From: Pseudoflavonifractor phocaeensis | GTDB taxonomy: Bacteria > Bacillota > Clostridia > Oscillospirales > Oscillospiraceae | Assembly (NCBI RefSeq): GCF_021531815.1 | Contig: NZ_JADYUM010000004.1 | Span: forward strand, 1 to 64,000 | Length of the DNA stretch: 64,000 nucleotides | Direction: 5' to 3' | Part shown: piece by piece, positions 1-7,132 of the stretch | Position numbering within the stretch: position 1 is the stretch's first letter | Layout: the number at the start of each line of letters is the position of its first letter | Program-made: the position numbers and the translations under genes | Notes under the pieces: model-generated | Told to the model about the DNA's origin: nothing | Database searches by the model: none | Seen by the model: only the letters and a program-made list of their open reading frames with translations

Positions 1-18
1 TCCCCCGGCCATCTTTTG

Positions 19-63
19 GTGACTTTTGGATGGCTCCAAAAGTCACTCGCCGCCGTAGCGGCG
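19..63. repeat. Two adjacent perfect hairpins
   Basis: A 12-bp perfect inverted repeat (GTGACTTTTGGA, 19-30, with its complement at 35-46, loop of 4) is followed at once by a 6-bp one (CGCCGC, 48-53, with 58-63). They lie just beyond the 3' end of spoVAD. There is no T-run after the stems. This may be a dispersed palindromic repeat of the host chromosome rather than a simple terminator; that is an inference. Confidence 0.55.
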
Positions 64-90
64 AAATCTCCTAACCCTATAGACTAAAAT

Positions 91-1104
91 TTATTTGACC
101 GTTGAGATCGCAATGGCGTGACAGATGCCGGGAATAGACTCGCCCTGGAAGGATGCGGTGGGGGAGTGGAGCGCCCCGGTGGGGCAGAACAGGATGTTGT
201 TCCACCGCCCGGTCCGCATCCCGTTCAGAAGATACCCGGTGAGCACCGACGCGCTGCATCCGCAGCCCGATCCGCCGCAGTGGACGTCCTGGTCCTGGGC
301 GTCAAAAATCAAAGTTCCGCAGTCCACATGATTGGAGAGCCGGTAGCCCTCCCGCTCCAGCAACTCGACCAACAGCTCGCTGCCCAGACTGCCCAGGTCA
401 CCGGTGACGATCAGGTCATAGAAGTCAGGGGAGCGGCCGGTGTCCCGGAAGTGGGCGGCGATGGTGTCCACCGCTGCTGGCGTCATGGCGGCTCCCATGT
501 TGTTGGCGTCTTTGATCCCCTTGTCCACGATCTTGCCCACGGTGACATGGGTAATATAGGGGCCGGGCCCCTCCCGGGCCAGAATGGCGGCCCCGGAGCC
601 GGTCACCGTCCACTGGGCGGTGGGGGTGCGCTGGCTGCCGTATTCCAGAGGGGTGCGGTACTGGCGCTCGGCGGAGCAGAAATGGGAGGACACCACCACG
701 CCGGCCCACTCGCCAAAACCGCCGTCCAGCACCATGGAGGCCAGGGCCAGTCCCTCGCCCATGGTGGAACAGGCTCCGTATAGGCCGAAGAAGGGAACGT
801 TTTCGTCCCGGGCGGCGTAAGAGGAGCCAATGCACTGGTTCAGCAGGTCCCCGGCGAAGAGCCAGTCCAGGTTGGAGGCGGACTGCCCCGCCTTGTTCAG
901 CGCCAGCTCCAGGGACTGCTTCTGCATGGCGCTCTCGGATTTTTCCCAGGTGGACTCGCCGAAGGTGTCGTCAGGGGCGATATAGTCGAAGGAATCGGCC
1001 AGGGGGCCTTCTCCCTCTTTTTTGCCCACCACGTTGGCGTGGCCGGCGATGGAGGGCGGATTGGACAGGGCAACCGTCTGGCTGCCCCGCTTTTTGGTGG
1101 TCAT
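91..1104 (-). CDS. spoVAD: Stage V sporulation protein AD
   Basis: SpoVAD is a thiolase-fold protein of the forespore inner membrane that binds dipicolinic acid and helps load it into the spore core. The 337-residue product has the usual family length and typical segments such as LYGACSTMGEGLALA, SSHFCSAERQYRTPLEYG, and VTGDLGSLGSELL. I start at the second in-frame ATG (1104) because GAGGT lies 8 nt upstream and the protein then begins MTTKKRGSQT; an upstream ATG at 1152 has no good ribosome site. In many Firmicutes it sits between spoVAC and spoVAE, but here its upstream neighbour is the divergent spoIIIA operon and no spoVAE follows within the 90 bases seen downstream. Confidence 0.95.
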   Translation of the reverse strand: MTTKKRGSQTVALSNPPSIAGHANVVGKKEGEGPLADSFDYIAPDDTFGESTWEKSESAMQKQSLELALNKAGQSASNLDWLFAGDLLNQCIGSSYAARDENVPFFGLYGACSTMGEGLALASMVLDGGFGEWAGVVVSSHFCSAERQYRTPLEYGSQRTPTAQWTVTGSGAAILAREGPGPYITHVTVGKIVDKGIKDANNMGAAMTPAAVDTIAAHFRDTGRSPDFYDLIVTGDLGSLGSELLVELLEREGYRLSNHVDCGTLIFDAQDQDVHCGGSGCGCSASVLTGYLLNGMRTGRWNNILFCPTGALHSPTASFQGESIPGICHAIAISTVK

Positions 1105-1238
1105 AGGGAACACCTCGCAAGCTGTATTGAGAATCGAAACTAGCCTTCCCATGGAAAAAGAAAATTATGCCCGGCCCAGGCAGAATTTTGAGATGGGGCG
1201 GGAAGAAAGGCAGGTGAACCGCCGCCGGAAAAGTATCA

Positions 1239-1268
1239 GGCATAACCCGTCCTTCCGCCACATAGGAT
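1239..1268 (+). promoter_or_regulatory. Possible sigma-E-type promoter of spoIIIA operon
   Basis: GGCATAAC (1239-1246) and CATAGGAT (1261-1268) are separated by 14 nt, which resembles the mother-cell sigma-E consensus. The spoIIIA operon is sigma-E-dependent in known spore formers. The site is only about 8 nt before the ribosome-binding site of spoIIIAA, so the leader would be very short. Confidence 0.35.
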
Positions 1269-1290
1269 TGGGCGAAAGGAGTGGACAGGC

Positions 1291-2202
1291 ATGGATGGGG
1301 AACAGAGGATACGGGCGTATGTCCAGGCGGCGGGGGCCCTGCCCCAGCGCCTACGGCAGGAGGCCCTCTCCCTGCCCCGGGAGGAGCAGGCCCGGGGAGA
1401 GGAGCTTCGGCTGCGGTCGGGGCGGCCCATGTCGGTGGTGCTGCCCGAGGGGGAGCGGACCCTGGGCCGTGTTCCGGTGAGCACCAGGGAACTGGAGCAA
1501 CTGGTGGAAATCGCCAGCCGGGCCTCTCTCCATGCGGTGCTGGACCAGGTGCGCCGGGGCTATCTCACCATGGCGGGGGGACACCGGATCGGCCTGTGCG
1601 GGACGGCCTGTATGCGGGATGGTGCCATCCACAGCCTGAGCCGCTTTTCCTCCGCCAATGTGCGGATCGCCCGCCAGGTGCGCGGGGCGGCGGACCCGGT
1701 GCGCGGGGCGCTCTGTCCGGGCGGAAAGCTGGCCAGCACCCTGATCCTGGCCCCGCCCGGGGCGGGGAAGACCACCCTGCTGCGGGACCTGATTCGCCAG
1801 GTATCCGACGGAGCGGGCTGCCAGCCCCTCCGGGTGTCTCTGGCCGATGAGCGGGGAGAGGTGGCCGCCCTGTACGGCGGCGTTCCGCAATTGGATGTGG
1901 GGGGACGTACCGATGTGGTGGAGGGATGCCCCAAGGCCCAGGGGCTGATGCTTCTGCTCCGGGCCATGAACCCCCAGGTGCTGGCGGCGGATGAGATCAC
2001 AGCTCCGGAGGACGTGACGGCCCTGCGGACGGCGGCGGGGTGCGGGGTCACCCTGCTGGCCACTGCCCACGGGGAGAGTCGGGAGGATCTGGAACGCAGA
2101 AGCTTGTACCGCCCCCTTCTGGAGGAACATATTGTGAGAAAGCTGGTCCGCATCCGGGAGAAAGGCGGCCAGCGGTTCTATACTGTGGAGGAATTGGGAT
2201 GA
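1291..2202 (+). CDS. spoIIIAA: Stage III sporulation protein AA, secretion ATPase
   Basis: SpoIIIAA is a cytoplasmic secretion-type ATPase of the mother cell that energises the SpoIIIA-SpoIIQ channel to the forespore. The 303-residue protein matches the family length. The Walker A motif APPGAGKTTLLRDL lies near residue 153, and Walker B is within VLAADEITAPED. The ATG is preceded by AAAGGAG. It is the first gene of the spoIIIA operon and overlaps spoIIIAB by 4 nt. Nothing suggests damage in this gene; the operon is broken two genes later. Confidence 0.95.
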   Translation: MDGEQRIRAYVQAAGALPQRLRQEALSLPREEQARGEELRLRSGRPMSVVLPEGERTLGRVPVSTRELEQLVEIASRASLHAVLDQVRRGYLTMAGGHRIGLCGTACMRDGAIHSLSRFSSANVRIARQVRGAADPVRGALCPGGKLASTLILAPPGAGKTTLLRDLIRQVSDGAGCQPLRVSLADERGEVAALYGGVPQLDVGGRTDVVEGCPKAQGLMLLLRAMNPQVLAADEITAPEDVTALRTAAGCGVTLLATAHGESREDLERRSLYRPLLEEHIVRKLVRIREKGGQRFYTVEELG

Positions 2203-2708
2203 TGCGTCTGTTGGGCGCCGCCCTGGTGGCGGCGGGAGCGTCCTGGCTGGGGTTCCGGGCTGCTGCTGCTTTGAACCACAGGGCCAGGGCGTTGGAGGAG
2301 ATGGCTCAGGGGTTGGCCCTGCTGGAGCAGGAACTGGAATTGGATGGACCTCCCCTGCCCCAGTTGATGGAACGGCTGGCAGAGGGCAGCCGGGGTCCGG
2401 CCCGTGCCCTGTTCCGGGACTGCCGCCGGGCGCTGGATGAGCTGGAACGGGAATCCCTCTCCGATGCCTGGGAGGAACTGGTGGGGGCCAGAGGAGAATT
2501 GGGCCGGGAGGGGCAAGGGGCGCTCCTCCCCCTGGGGGAGACGCTGGGGCGGTGCGGCTGTGAGGAACAGCGCCGGGCGGCCGCCCGGGTCCGGATCCGG
2601 CTGGAGGAGCTGGTCCAGCGGACGGAGGAGGACCGCCGCCGCCAGGGAAAGGTGTACCAGGTCCTGGGCCTGTCCGGCGGGGCTTTTTTGATCATTCTGC
2701 TGCTGTGA
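2199..2708 (+). CDS. spoIIIAB: Stage III sporulation protein AB
   Basis: SpoIIIAB is a small membrane protein of the mother-cell SpoIIIA complex. The 169-residue product starts with one hydrophobic segment (LLGAALVAAGASWLGF), then has a helical, charged domain and a C-terminal hydrophobic stretch (LGLSGGAFLIILLL), as is usual for the family. Its ATG overlaps the spoIIIAA stop codon, which indicates translational coupling; the next codon is also ATG, so the start could be 2202. Confidence 0.92.
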   Translation: MMRLLGAALVAAGASWLGFRAAAALNHRARALEEMAQGLALLEQELELDGPPLPQLMERLAEGSRGPARALFRDCRRALDELERESLSDAWEELVGARGELGREGQGALLPLGETLGRCGCEEQRRAAARVRIRLEELVQRTEEDRRRQGKVYQVLGLSGGAFLIILLL

Positions 2709-2739
2709 GCGGAATAGGAACACGAAAGAGGGGCTTGAT

Positions 2740-2874
2740 GTGGATGTGGATCTGATTTTTAAGATCGCCGCCATTGGTATCGTGGTGGCGGTGCTCAACC
2801 AGGTGCTCAGCCGGGCGGGCCGGGATGAGCAGGCCATGATGACCACCCTGGCGGCACTGGTCGCAACAAGATAG
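2740..2874 (+). pseudogene. spoIIIAC: spoIIIAC 5' fragment, interrupted by element
   Basis: A GTG start at 2740 with an AGAGGGG ribosome site opens a reading frame for VDVDLIFKIAAIGIVVAVLN and onward, the N-terminal part of SpoIIIAC (about 65 residues when whole). The homology stops at about codon 41 (LAALV); three foreign codons and a TAG follow. The break coincides with a fall in GC content and the start of the mobile element. SpoIIIAC forms a membrane ring of the feeding-tube channel, so the cell would be blocked in sporulation unless the element is excised. The 3' part of the gene is expected beyond the right end of the element. Confidence 0.85.
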
Positions 2875-2942
2875 AATGGAAAATCCTAGCTCAAATGGTT
2901 CTATCTTCTTACCTAAGCAGGACTTAGGAATACAAGATAGAA
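2820..2942. other. Left junction (attL) with repeated motif
   Basis: The join between spoIIIAC and foreign DNA lies about 2860-2866. Just inside, the 9-mer AAGATAGAA occurs at 2868-2876, inverted at 2899-2907, and direct again at 2934-2942; the two direct copies share 11 bases (ACAAGATAGAA). A further inverted pair CCTAAG/CTTAGG lies at 2912-2928. These are candidate recombinase-binding sites. From 2943 to 3049 I see no gene. Confidence 0.5.
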
Positions 2943-3049
2943 GTGTTATGATCCCTATTATCACGAACCACTACAGCAAAGAAGTATCGTATTATAGGGA
3001 ATATGTGTATAGATTGCATATAATTGTTGGTTAGAAGTTCAAATATTCG

Positions 3050-3093
3050 AAAAATAGCACTCCATGGCGACAGGGCCATGGAGTGCTATTTTT
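3050..3093. terminator. Bidirectional terminator
   Basis: An 18-bp perfect stem (3050-3067 with 3076-3093) with an 8-nt loop ends in A and T runs on both sides. It lies after the minus-strand gene that ends at 3130 and insulates the element from the chromosomal spoIIIA operon. Confidence 0.8.
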
Positions 3094-3129
3094 GATGCTT
3101 TACTTCTATTTAACCGAAAGCTCTTTCCA

Positions 3130-3621
3130 TCAAACATTGGAATGCAGATGGTACCAGTCACATTTCTCCTTGAGCATGAGTTGTATTTCGGATGTATCGT
3201 AGTCAGAGAACTGGCTTACAGCTTTCACGAAAGAGGGAATCATAGGGCCGTCCAGTACGTGGTCATATCCAGAGTACCACTCAAATCCATTATCCAATTT
3301 TACTGGTTTAATCAGCTTGTCGTATGAAATGAAAAGATTGTCATATTTGAACAGGTGGTTCGGTACTCTATAATTTGCAATATACAGTAGGTGTTTTACG
3401 CCTCGCGCTGATATGAAGCCATAGCTCTTATAGATATACCCGTAGACAAACCATTCTGGAAGATCTTCAGCTTTTATTTTTGTTGGGTACTTACCACTAG
3501 AGTACAAATAGCCATCAGGATGGGGTTCGAATAAAGATCGACGTTCTTGGCGAACCCTATGTGTTTCCATGTATAATGTTGATCGTATTCTCTTCATGAG
3601 CCTCATCATTCTTTCATTCAC
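3130..3621 (-). CDS. Unknown 163-residue protein at the left end
   Basis: I do not recognise this protein. It has a basic N-terminus (MNERMMRLMKRIRS) and a tyrosine- and tryptophan-rich body (PEWFVYGYIYKSYGF), with no signal peptide or membrane segment. It is the outermost gene of the element, read toward the chromosome, and is flanked by strong hairpins at 3050-3093 and 3688-3727, so it is probably transcribed alone. The ribosome site (GAAG about 6 nt before the ATG) is weak. Confidence 0.6.
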   Translation of the reverse strand: MNERMMRLMKRIRSTLYMETHRVRQERRSLFEPHPDGYLYSSGKYPTKIKAEDLPEWFVYGYIYKSYGFISARGVKHLLYIANYRVPNHLFKYDNLFISYDKLIKPVKLDNGFEWYSGYDHVLDGPMIPSFVKAVSQFSDYDTSEIQLMLKEKCDWYHLHSNV

Positions 3622-3687
3622 GTTTCTTCAATTATTGCAATAACGGAATTAACAGTCAATGGGATTGGCGGTTTCATATTTGCTATG

Positions 3688-3727
3688 AAACTGGCCCCTG
3701 CAGAAGTCTCTGCAGAGGGCCAGTTTT
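3688..3727. terminator. Terminator-like hairpin
   Basis: AAACTGGCCC-CTGCAGA pairs with TCTGCAG-AGGGCCAGTTT around a 4-nt loop with one bulge. A T-rich tail follows on the plus strand. It separates two minus-strand genes. Confidence 0.65.
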
Positions 3728-3794
3728 CTTAGCCAATCTGTGGTTTCACCTGTCTTTTAGTACATTGGATGTACTTGGTAAATGCTGTAGACTA

Positions 3795-4163
3795 TCAATA
3801 ATGAGACCTTGATTTCACCAGAAGACAACGGTTGTTCCGAAGGCTGGTTTTTGCTGCAACTGCCAGTTCGTAAATGATCCGACGTTCGTAGCTACTGCAG
3901 TCCTGTAACAGTTTATAAAACTCAGGTTGGTATTCCAAACGATCATGCGGTTGGTTGCCATAGAGTATGTGGTCTACGGTGACACCAAGGGCTGCAGCTA
4001 TCCTGACATAAGAATCCAGACTTCCGCTTCTCACGCCGGTTTCAATACGACTGATGTAAGGTTCTGTGAGATCTACCGATTCCGCCAGCTCTGACTGTGT
4101 CATGTGTAGCAATTTACGGATGTCGTGGATTCGCCTGCCAATCAGCACATAGTCCAAAGACAT
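3795..4163 (-). CDS. XRE-family transcriptional regulator
   Basis: The 122-residue protein has an N-terminal helix-turn-helix of the XRE/Cro class (GRRIHDIRKLLHMTQSELAE, then ISRIETGVRSGSLD) and a short C-terminal tail. I start at 4163 because GGAGGTGAAGAA directly precedes that ATG. It is divergent from a second XRE gene at 4302, with a 138-bp shared intergenic region that holds repeated ATTGT motifs, an arrangement typical of the lysogeny-type switch of mobile elements. Its targets are probably this region and the promoter at 4708 (inference). Confidence 0.85.
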   Translation of the reverse strand: MSLDYVLIGRRIHDIRKLLHMTQSELAESVDLTEPYISRIETGVRSGSLDSYVRIAAALGVTVDHILYGNQPHDRLEYQPEFYKLLQDCSSYERRIIYELAVAAKTSLRNNRCLLVKSRSHY

Positions 4164-4204
4164 TTCTTCACCTCCTATCGTGCATAATTTCAATTTAAAT
4201 ATGC

Positions 4205-4263
4205 ACAATAGTTTGTGTCACCGTCTATTGTTTGTTCACTATTTCGGCTTTTCACGGTACTAT
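4205..4263. promoter_or_regulatory. Divergent regulator promoters and operator
   Basis: ACAATAG (4205-4211) and CTATTGT (4225-4231) form an inverted repeat. The stretch CGTCTATTGTT (4222-4232) recurs exactly at 4719-4729. A plus-strand promoter can be read as TTCACT (4235-4240), 17-nt spacer, TACTAT (4258-4263), ahead of the XRE gene at 4302. Confidence 0.5.
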
Positions 4264-4301
4264 TTCAATGCGCAACAAGAATAGTGTGTGGAGGTGATCC
4301 A

Positions 4302-4649
4302 ATGTCAGAGCAGCTGAAGGCGCTTGGTGAGCGAATTAGAGAGACCCGAAAAGAGAAAGGACTCACTCAGTTGGAACTGGCTGAAAAGGTCAAGATTTCT
4401 CCCACATACATGAGTGAAATCGAGTTGGGTAAGTCCAACTTTGGTGTAGAGACGTTGATCCGGATCAGTGAAGAATTGCAGGTTTCTACGGATTGGCTTA
4501 TTCGTGCAGCCGTTCCGGAGGTTAATGCAATCTATCAGAACGAGATCCACAGCATTATTAAAGACTGCGAACCGGCTCTCATTGAGTACATGCTGCAGAT
4601 GCTCCAGCTGATGAAGAAAACGAGCGAGCAGTCCGGAAAAGAAGAGTAA
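4302..4649 (+). CDS. XRE-family transcriptional regulator
   Basis: This 115-residue protein has an N-terminal XRE helix-turn-helix (LGERIRETRKEKGLTQLELA, then ISPTYMSEIELGKSNFG) and a C-terminal helical part that may dimerise. The ATG at 4302 follows GGAGGTGAT. It is divergent from the other XRE gene and ends before a strong terminator at 4654. The pair probably controls the recombination genes; the sequence shows the arrangement, while the role is inferred. Confidence 0.85.
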   Translation: MSEQLKALGERIRETRKEKGLTQLELAEKVKISPTYMSEIELGKSNFGVETLIRISEELQVSTDWLIRAAVPEVNAIYQNEIHSIIKDCEPALIEYMLQMLQLMKKTSEQSGKEE

Positions 4650-4653
4650 ATGA

Positions 4654-4690
4654 ATGGCACCCTGTACGGCTGATACAGGGTGCCATTTTT
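4654..4690 (+). terminator. Rho-independent terminator
   Basis: A 13-bp perfect stem (ATGGCACCCTGTA, 4654-4666, with 4674-4686), a 7-nt loop and a T-run follow the XRE gene. Confidence 0.85.
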
Positions 4691-4707
4691 ATGCGCTTCA
4701 TTCAGAG

Positions 4708-4736
4708 TTGAATTTTTTCGTCTATTGTTGTAATAT
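4708..4736 (+). promoter_or_regulatory. Sigma-A promoter with operator in the spacer
   Basis: TTGAAT (4708-4713) and TAATAT (4731-4736) are 17 nt apart. The spacer contains CGTCTATTGTT (4719-4729), identical to a motif between the two XRE genes, so one of those regulators probably controls this promoter. Confidence 0.65.
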
Positions 4737-4772
4737 ATAATTAAACTTACAGTTGCAACGGAGGCCGCCAAC

Positions 4773-4982
4773 ATGGATGATGTGCTGTTTCATCAGAGGA
4801 TAACTGAAATTGTAAGAGCCATCAAGGATGCCGGCTATGATCCGTATGATCAATTGATAGGTTATCTGAAGACCGGGGAGGATTATTACATTACTCGGAA
4901 AGGCGATGCCCGCATTCTGATTAAGACGTTGGACAAAGAGAGGCTTGAGTCCTTTGTTCGTGATCTAAAGATTAAAAGATAA
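4773..4982 (+). CDS. IreB-like small regulatory protein
   Basis: The 69-residue protein resembles IreB/UPF0297, a small phosphoprotein that in enterococci is a substrate of the IreK Ser/Thr kinase. The likeness is in the segment AGYDPYDQLIGYLKTGEDYY followed by a DARxLIKTLDKERL-type stretch. Chromosomal IreB is about 80-90 residues, so this is a short variant. It is a single-gene unit: promoter at 4708, terminator at 4992. On a mobile element it could act as a decoy or a DNA-linked regulator; that is speculation. Confidence 0.6.
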   Translation: MDDVLFHQRITEIVRAIKDAGYDPYDQLIGYLKTGEDYYITRKGDARILIKTLDKERLESFVRDLKIKR

Positions 4983-4991
4983 TGTTGATGG

Positions 4992-5027
4992 ACACCCTGC
5001 GCTGTGAGTGCAGGGTGTTTTCTTTTT
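4992..5027 (+). terminator. Rho-independent terminator
   Basis: ACACCCTGC (4992-5000) pairs with GCAGGGTGT (5010-5018), followed by a T-rich tail. Confidence 0.8.
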
Positions 5028-5130
5028 GTGAAGTAGAAAATTTCAGATATTGTGTGAACTTTTGGCTCTTCACTCGACATGTGGACTGTAATTATAGCAT
5101 GGGACTTACAATTTCTAAAAAAGATTCTCG

Positions 5131-5172
5131 AAAATGCACTAGGTGGAAGATACCTTCCAGCTGGTGCATTTT
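5131..5172 (+). terminator. Hairpin upstream of the recombinase
   Basis: AAAATGCAC (5131-5139) pairs with GTGCATTTT (5164-5172); an inner stem TGGAAG/CTTCCA lies between. It stands 55 nt before the recombinase start and could be a terminator or attenuator. The 245-nt stretch 4983-5227 otherwise holds no gene. Confidence 0.55.
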
Positions 5173-5227
5173 AATTTTACCACCCCACCCGTATACTCGA
5201 AGTAGATTACACGGTGGAGTGAAAGCC

Positions 5228-7132
5228 ATGAATGAGAATGAAAAGAAACTGATGTCTGTCCAGGATAGGAAAGCAAAGATCCGGGAGCGTTATAAAGGTG
5301 TAGATCCGGATCGGTTGGAGATTATTCCTGCCCGTCGTCAGACAGATGTGTTCGATGATGAAATCTATAAAAGAGTGGCAGTTTATGCTCGAGTATCAAC
5401 GGACGATCCTCGGCAGACATCGTCTTATGAGCTCCAGAAGAATTACTACACGGACATGGTCAGCAGGCATCCTAATTGGGATCTCGTCAACATTTATGCA
5501 GACGAAGGTATCAGTGGTACATCCCTTAAAAAACGTGACTCGTTTAACCGCATGATTACTGACTGCAAGGCAGGGAAGATTGACCTCATCGTTACAAAGA
5601 GCGTATCGCGATTTGCTCGAAATATTGTGGACTGCATCAGTATCGTACGTATGCTCTCTGCCATGACACCTCCGGTAGAAGTGTTTTTTGAAACTGAGCA
5701 CATCAATACTCTGAATGATAAGACTGAGATGAGTCTGGCATTTACGGCAACACTGGCGCAGGAAGAGTCTCATACGAAGAGTACAATCATGAACGCATCC
5801 ATTGAGATGCGTTTCTCTCATGGTATTTTCCTAACGCCTCCGCTGCTTGGATATGATCGTGACGAGGAAGGCAATCTTGTCATCAATGAGGAAGAGGCGC
5901 AGACAGTGCGCCTGATCTTCTTCATGTACCTGTATGGCTATACCTGCACACAAATCGCAGCAACGCTCACACAGCTTGGTAGAACGACGAAGAAGGGAAA
6001 TACAAACTGGAGCCCGCAGTCAATCCTTGGTGTTTTGAAGAACGAAAGACACTGTGGCGACCTGATTTCACGAAAGACATATACACCGAGTTACCTTGAC
6101 CATAAATCGCGTAAAAACCGTGGTGAGAGAACACAAGTAAAGACTCGTGACCACCATGAGGCTATTATCAGCCGAGATGATTTCATCGCTGTGCAGCGCC
6201 TAATCAGCAATGCCAAATATGGAAACAAGGGGATTTTGCCTCAGTTGAATGTAATCAAAGAAGGTGCTCTGCGTGGTTTCGTGTCCATCAATCCGCGTTG
6301 GGGCGCTTTTACGGAAGACGATTACTTCGAAGCTTCTGCAAGCGCTTATCCAGAGGATGCTCCCATGGAGAGTGAGATTAAAACTATTGAAGCGCAGGGG
6401 GGCTCATTTGATTTAAGAGGCTTTGAAATTGCAAGAGCACAGTTTTTTAATACTTCAGGTCGTTTGTGTGTAACCTTAACCGACAACTCTGTCCTTTTCA
6501 GCACGGAATGTATTCGCAAATTTGGAAAGACAATCTATGTAGAATTATTGATCCATCCCAGTGAGCATCTTCTTGCTGTTCGACCCAGCACAAAAGAAAC
6601 TCGTAATGCTGTGAGATGGGCAAATCTGAGCGAAGTGGGGACCTATCATCCGCGAACGGTGCGAGGAGCCGCCTTCGGGAAAACGCTCTATTCCTTGTTT
6701 GGATGGTCGCCTGAATGTAAATACCGAGTCAGAGGTGTATACCGTCAGAGGGATAAAGAGAAGCTGTTGGTATTCGATATGCGTGAAACTGAGGTGTTTA
6801 TTCCTAAGGCCGTGCTTGAACCTGAGGTTGGCGAGATTTCTGAGGAAGTAAGCTTTGTTGATGGTGCTAGTGAATCTGCCCTCGAAGAGCGTCGGAATGT
6901 GATTGCGTACCCAACAGCCTGGGCAGCCAACTTTGGACCGGGTTTCTACCGCCATTCTCAGGCACGAGAACTTGCGGCGCTGGAAGCTGAAAACGCCTGG
7001 AAGAGCATGGAGGAAGCGCAGCCCTATACGGACAAGATGGACATACAGGTGACTGCACCTGAACTGGTAGTGCAAAACATCCATCAGATTATCAGTGATA
7101 TGAAGCAGGAGGTTGGAGAAGTCGATGCCTGA
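5228..7132 (+). CDS. Large serine recombinase (element integrase)
   Basis: This 634-residue enzyme is expected to integrate and excise the element by site-specific DNA cleavage through a 5'-phosphoserine. The resolvase catalytic domain begins near residue 48 (RVAVYARVSTDD, catalytic Ser57) and includes SRFARN and the conserved ETEHINT region. A recombinase domain follows (EEEAQTVRLIFFMYLYGY). The C-terminal third (about residues 390-560) is a distinct domain that also occurs alone in the next two genes. The ATG at 5228 follows GGTGGAG; the open frame upstream to 4982 has no ribosome site. It heads an operon that runs to 10638 with overlapping genes. The target appears to be spoIIIAC. Confidence 0.92.
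   Translation: MNENEKKLMSVQDRKAKIRERYKGVDPDRLEIIPARRQTDVFDDEIYKRVAVYARVSTDDPRQTSSYELQKNYYTDMVSRHPNWDLVNIYADEGISGTSLKKRDSFNRMITDCKAGKIDLIVTKSVSRFARNIVDCISIVRMLSAMTPPVEVFFETEHINTLNDKTEMSLAFTATLAQEESHTKSTIMNASIEMRFSHGIFLTPPLLGYDRDEEGNLVINEEEAQTVRLIFFMYLYGYTCTQIAATLTQLGRTTKKGNTNWSPQSILGVLKNERHCGDLISRKTYTPSYLDHKSRKNRGERTQVKTRDHHEAIISRDDFIAVQRLISNAKYGNKGILPQLNVIKEGALRGFVSINPRWGAFTEDDYFEASASAYPEDAPMESEIKTIEAQGGSFDLRGFEIARAQFFNTSGRLCVTLTDNSVLFSTECIRKFGKTIYVELLIHPSEHLLAVRPSTKETRNAVRWANLSEVGTYHPRTVRGAAFGKTLYSLFGWSPECKYRVRGVYRQRDKEKLLVFDMRETEVFIPKAVLEPEVGEISEEVSFVDGASESALEERRNVIAYPTAWAANFGPGFYRHSQARELAALEAENAWKSMEEAQPYTDKMDIQVTAPELVVQNIHQIISDMKQEVGEVDA

Noticed and set aside
1105-1290. Sigma-G promoter for spoVAD in the divergent gap
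   Set aside because: I saw GCATAA-like and CAT-like elements on the minus strand but not with the right spacing.
4982-5227. Open frame that extends the recombinase upstream by 82 residues
   Set aside because: No ribosome site, Cys/Trp-rich unlikely protein, and it runs through a hairpin; the ATG at 5228 has GGTGGAG and starts a normal N-terminus.
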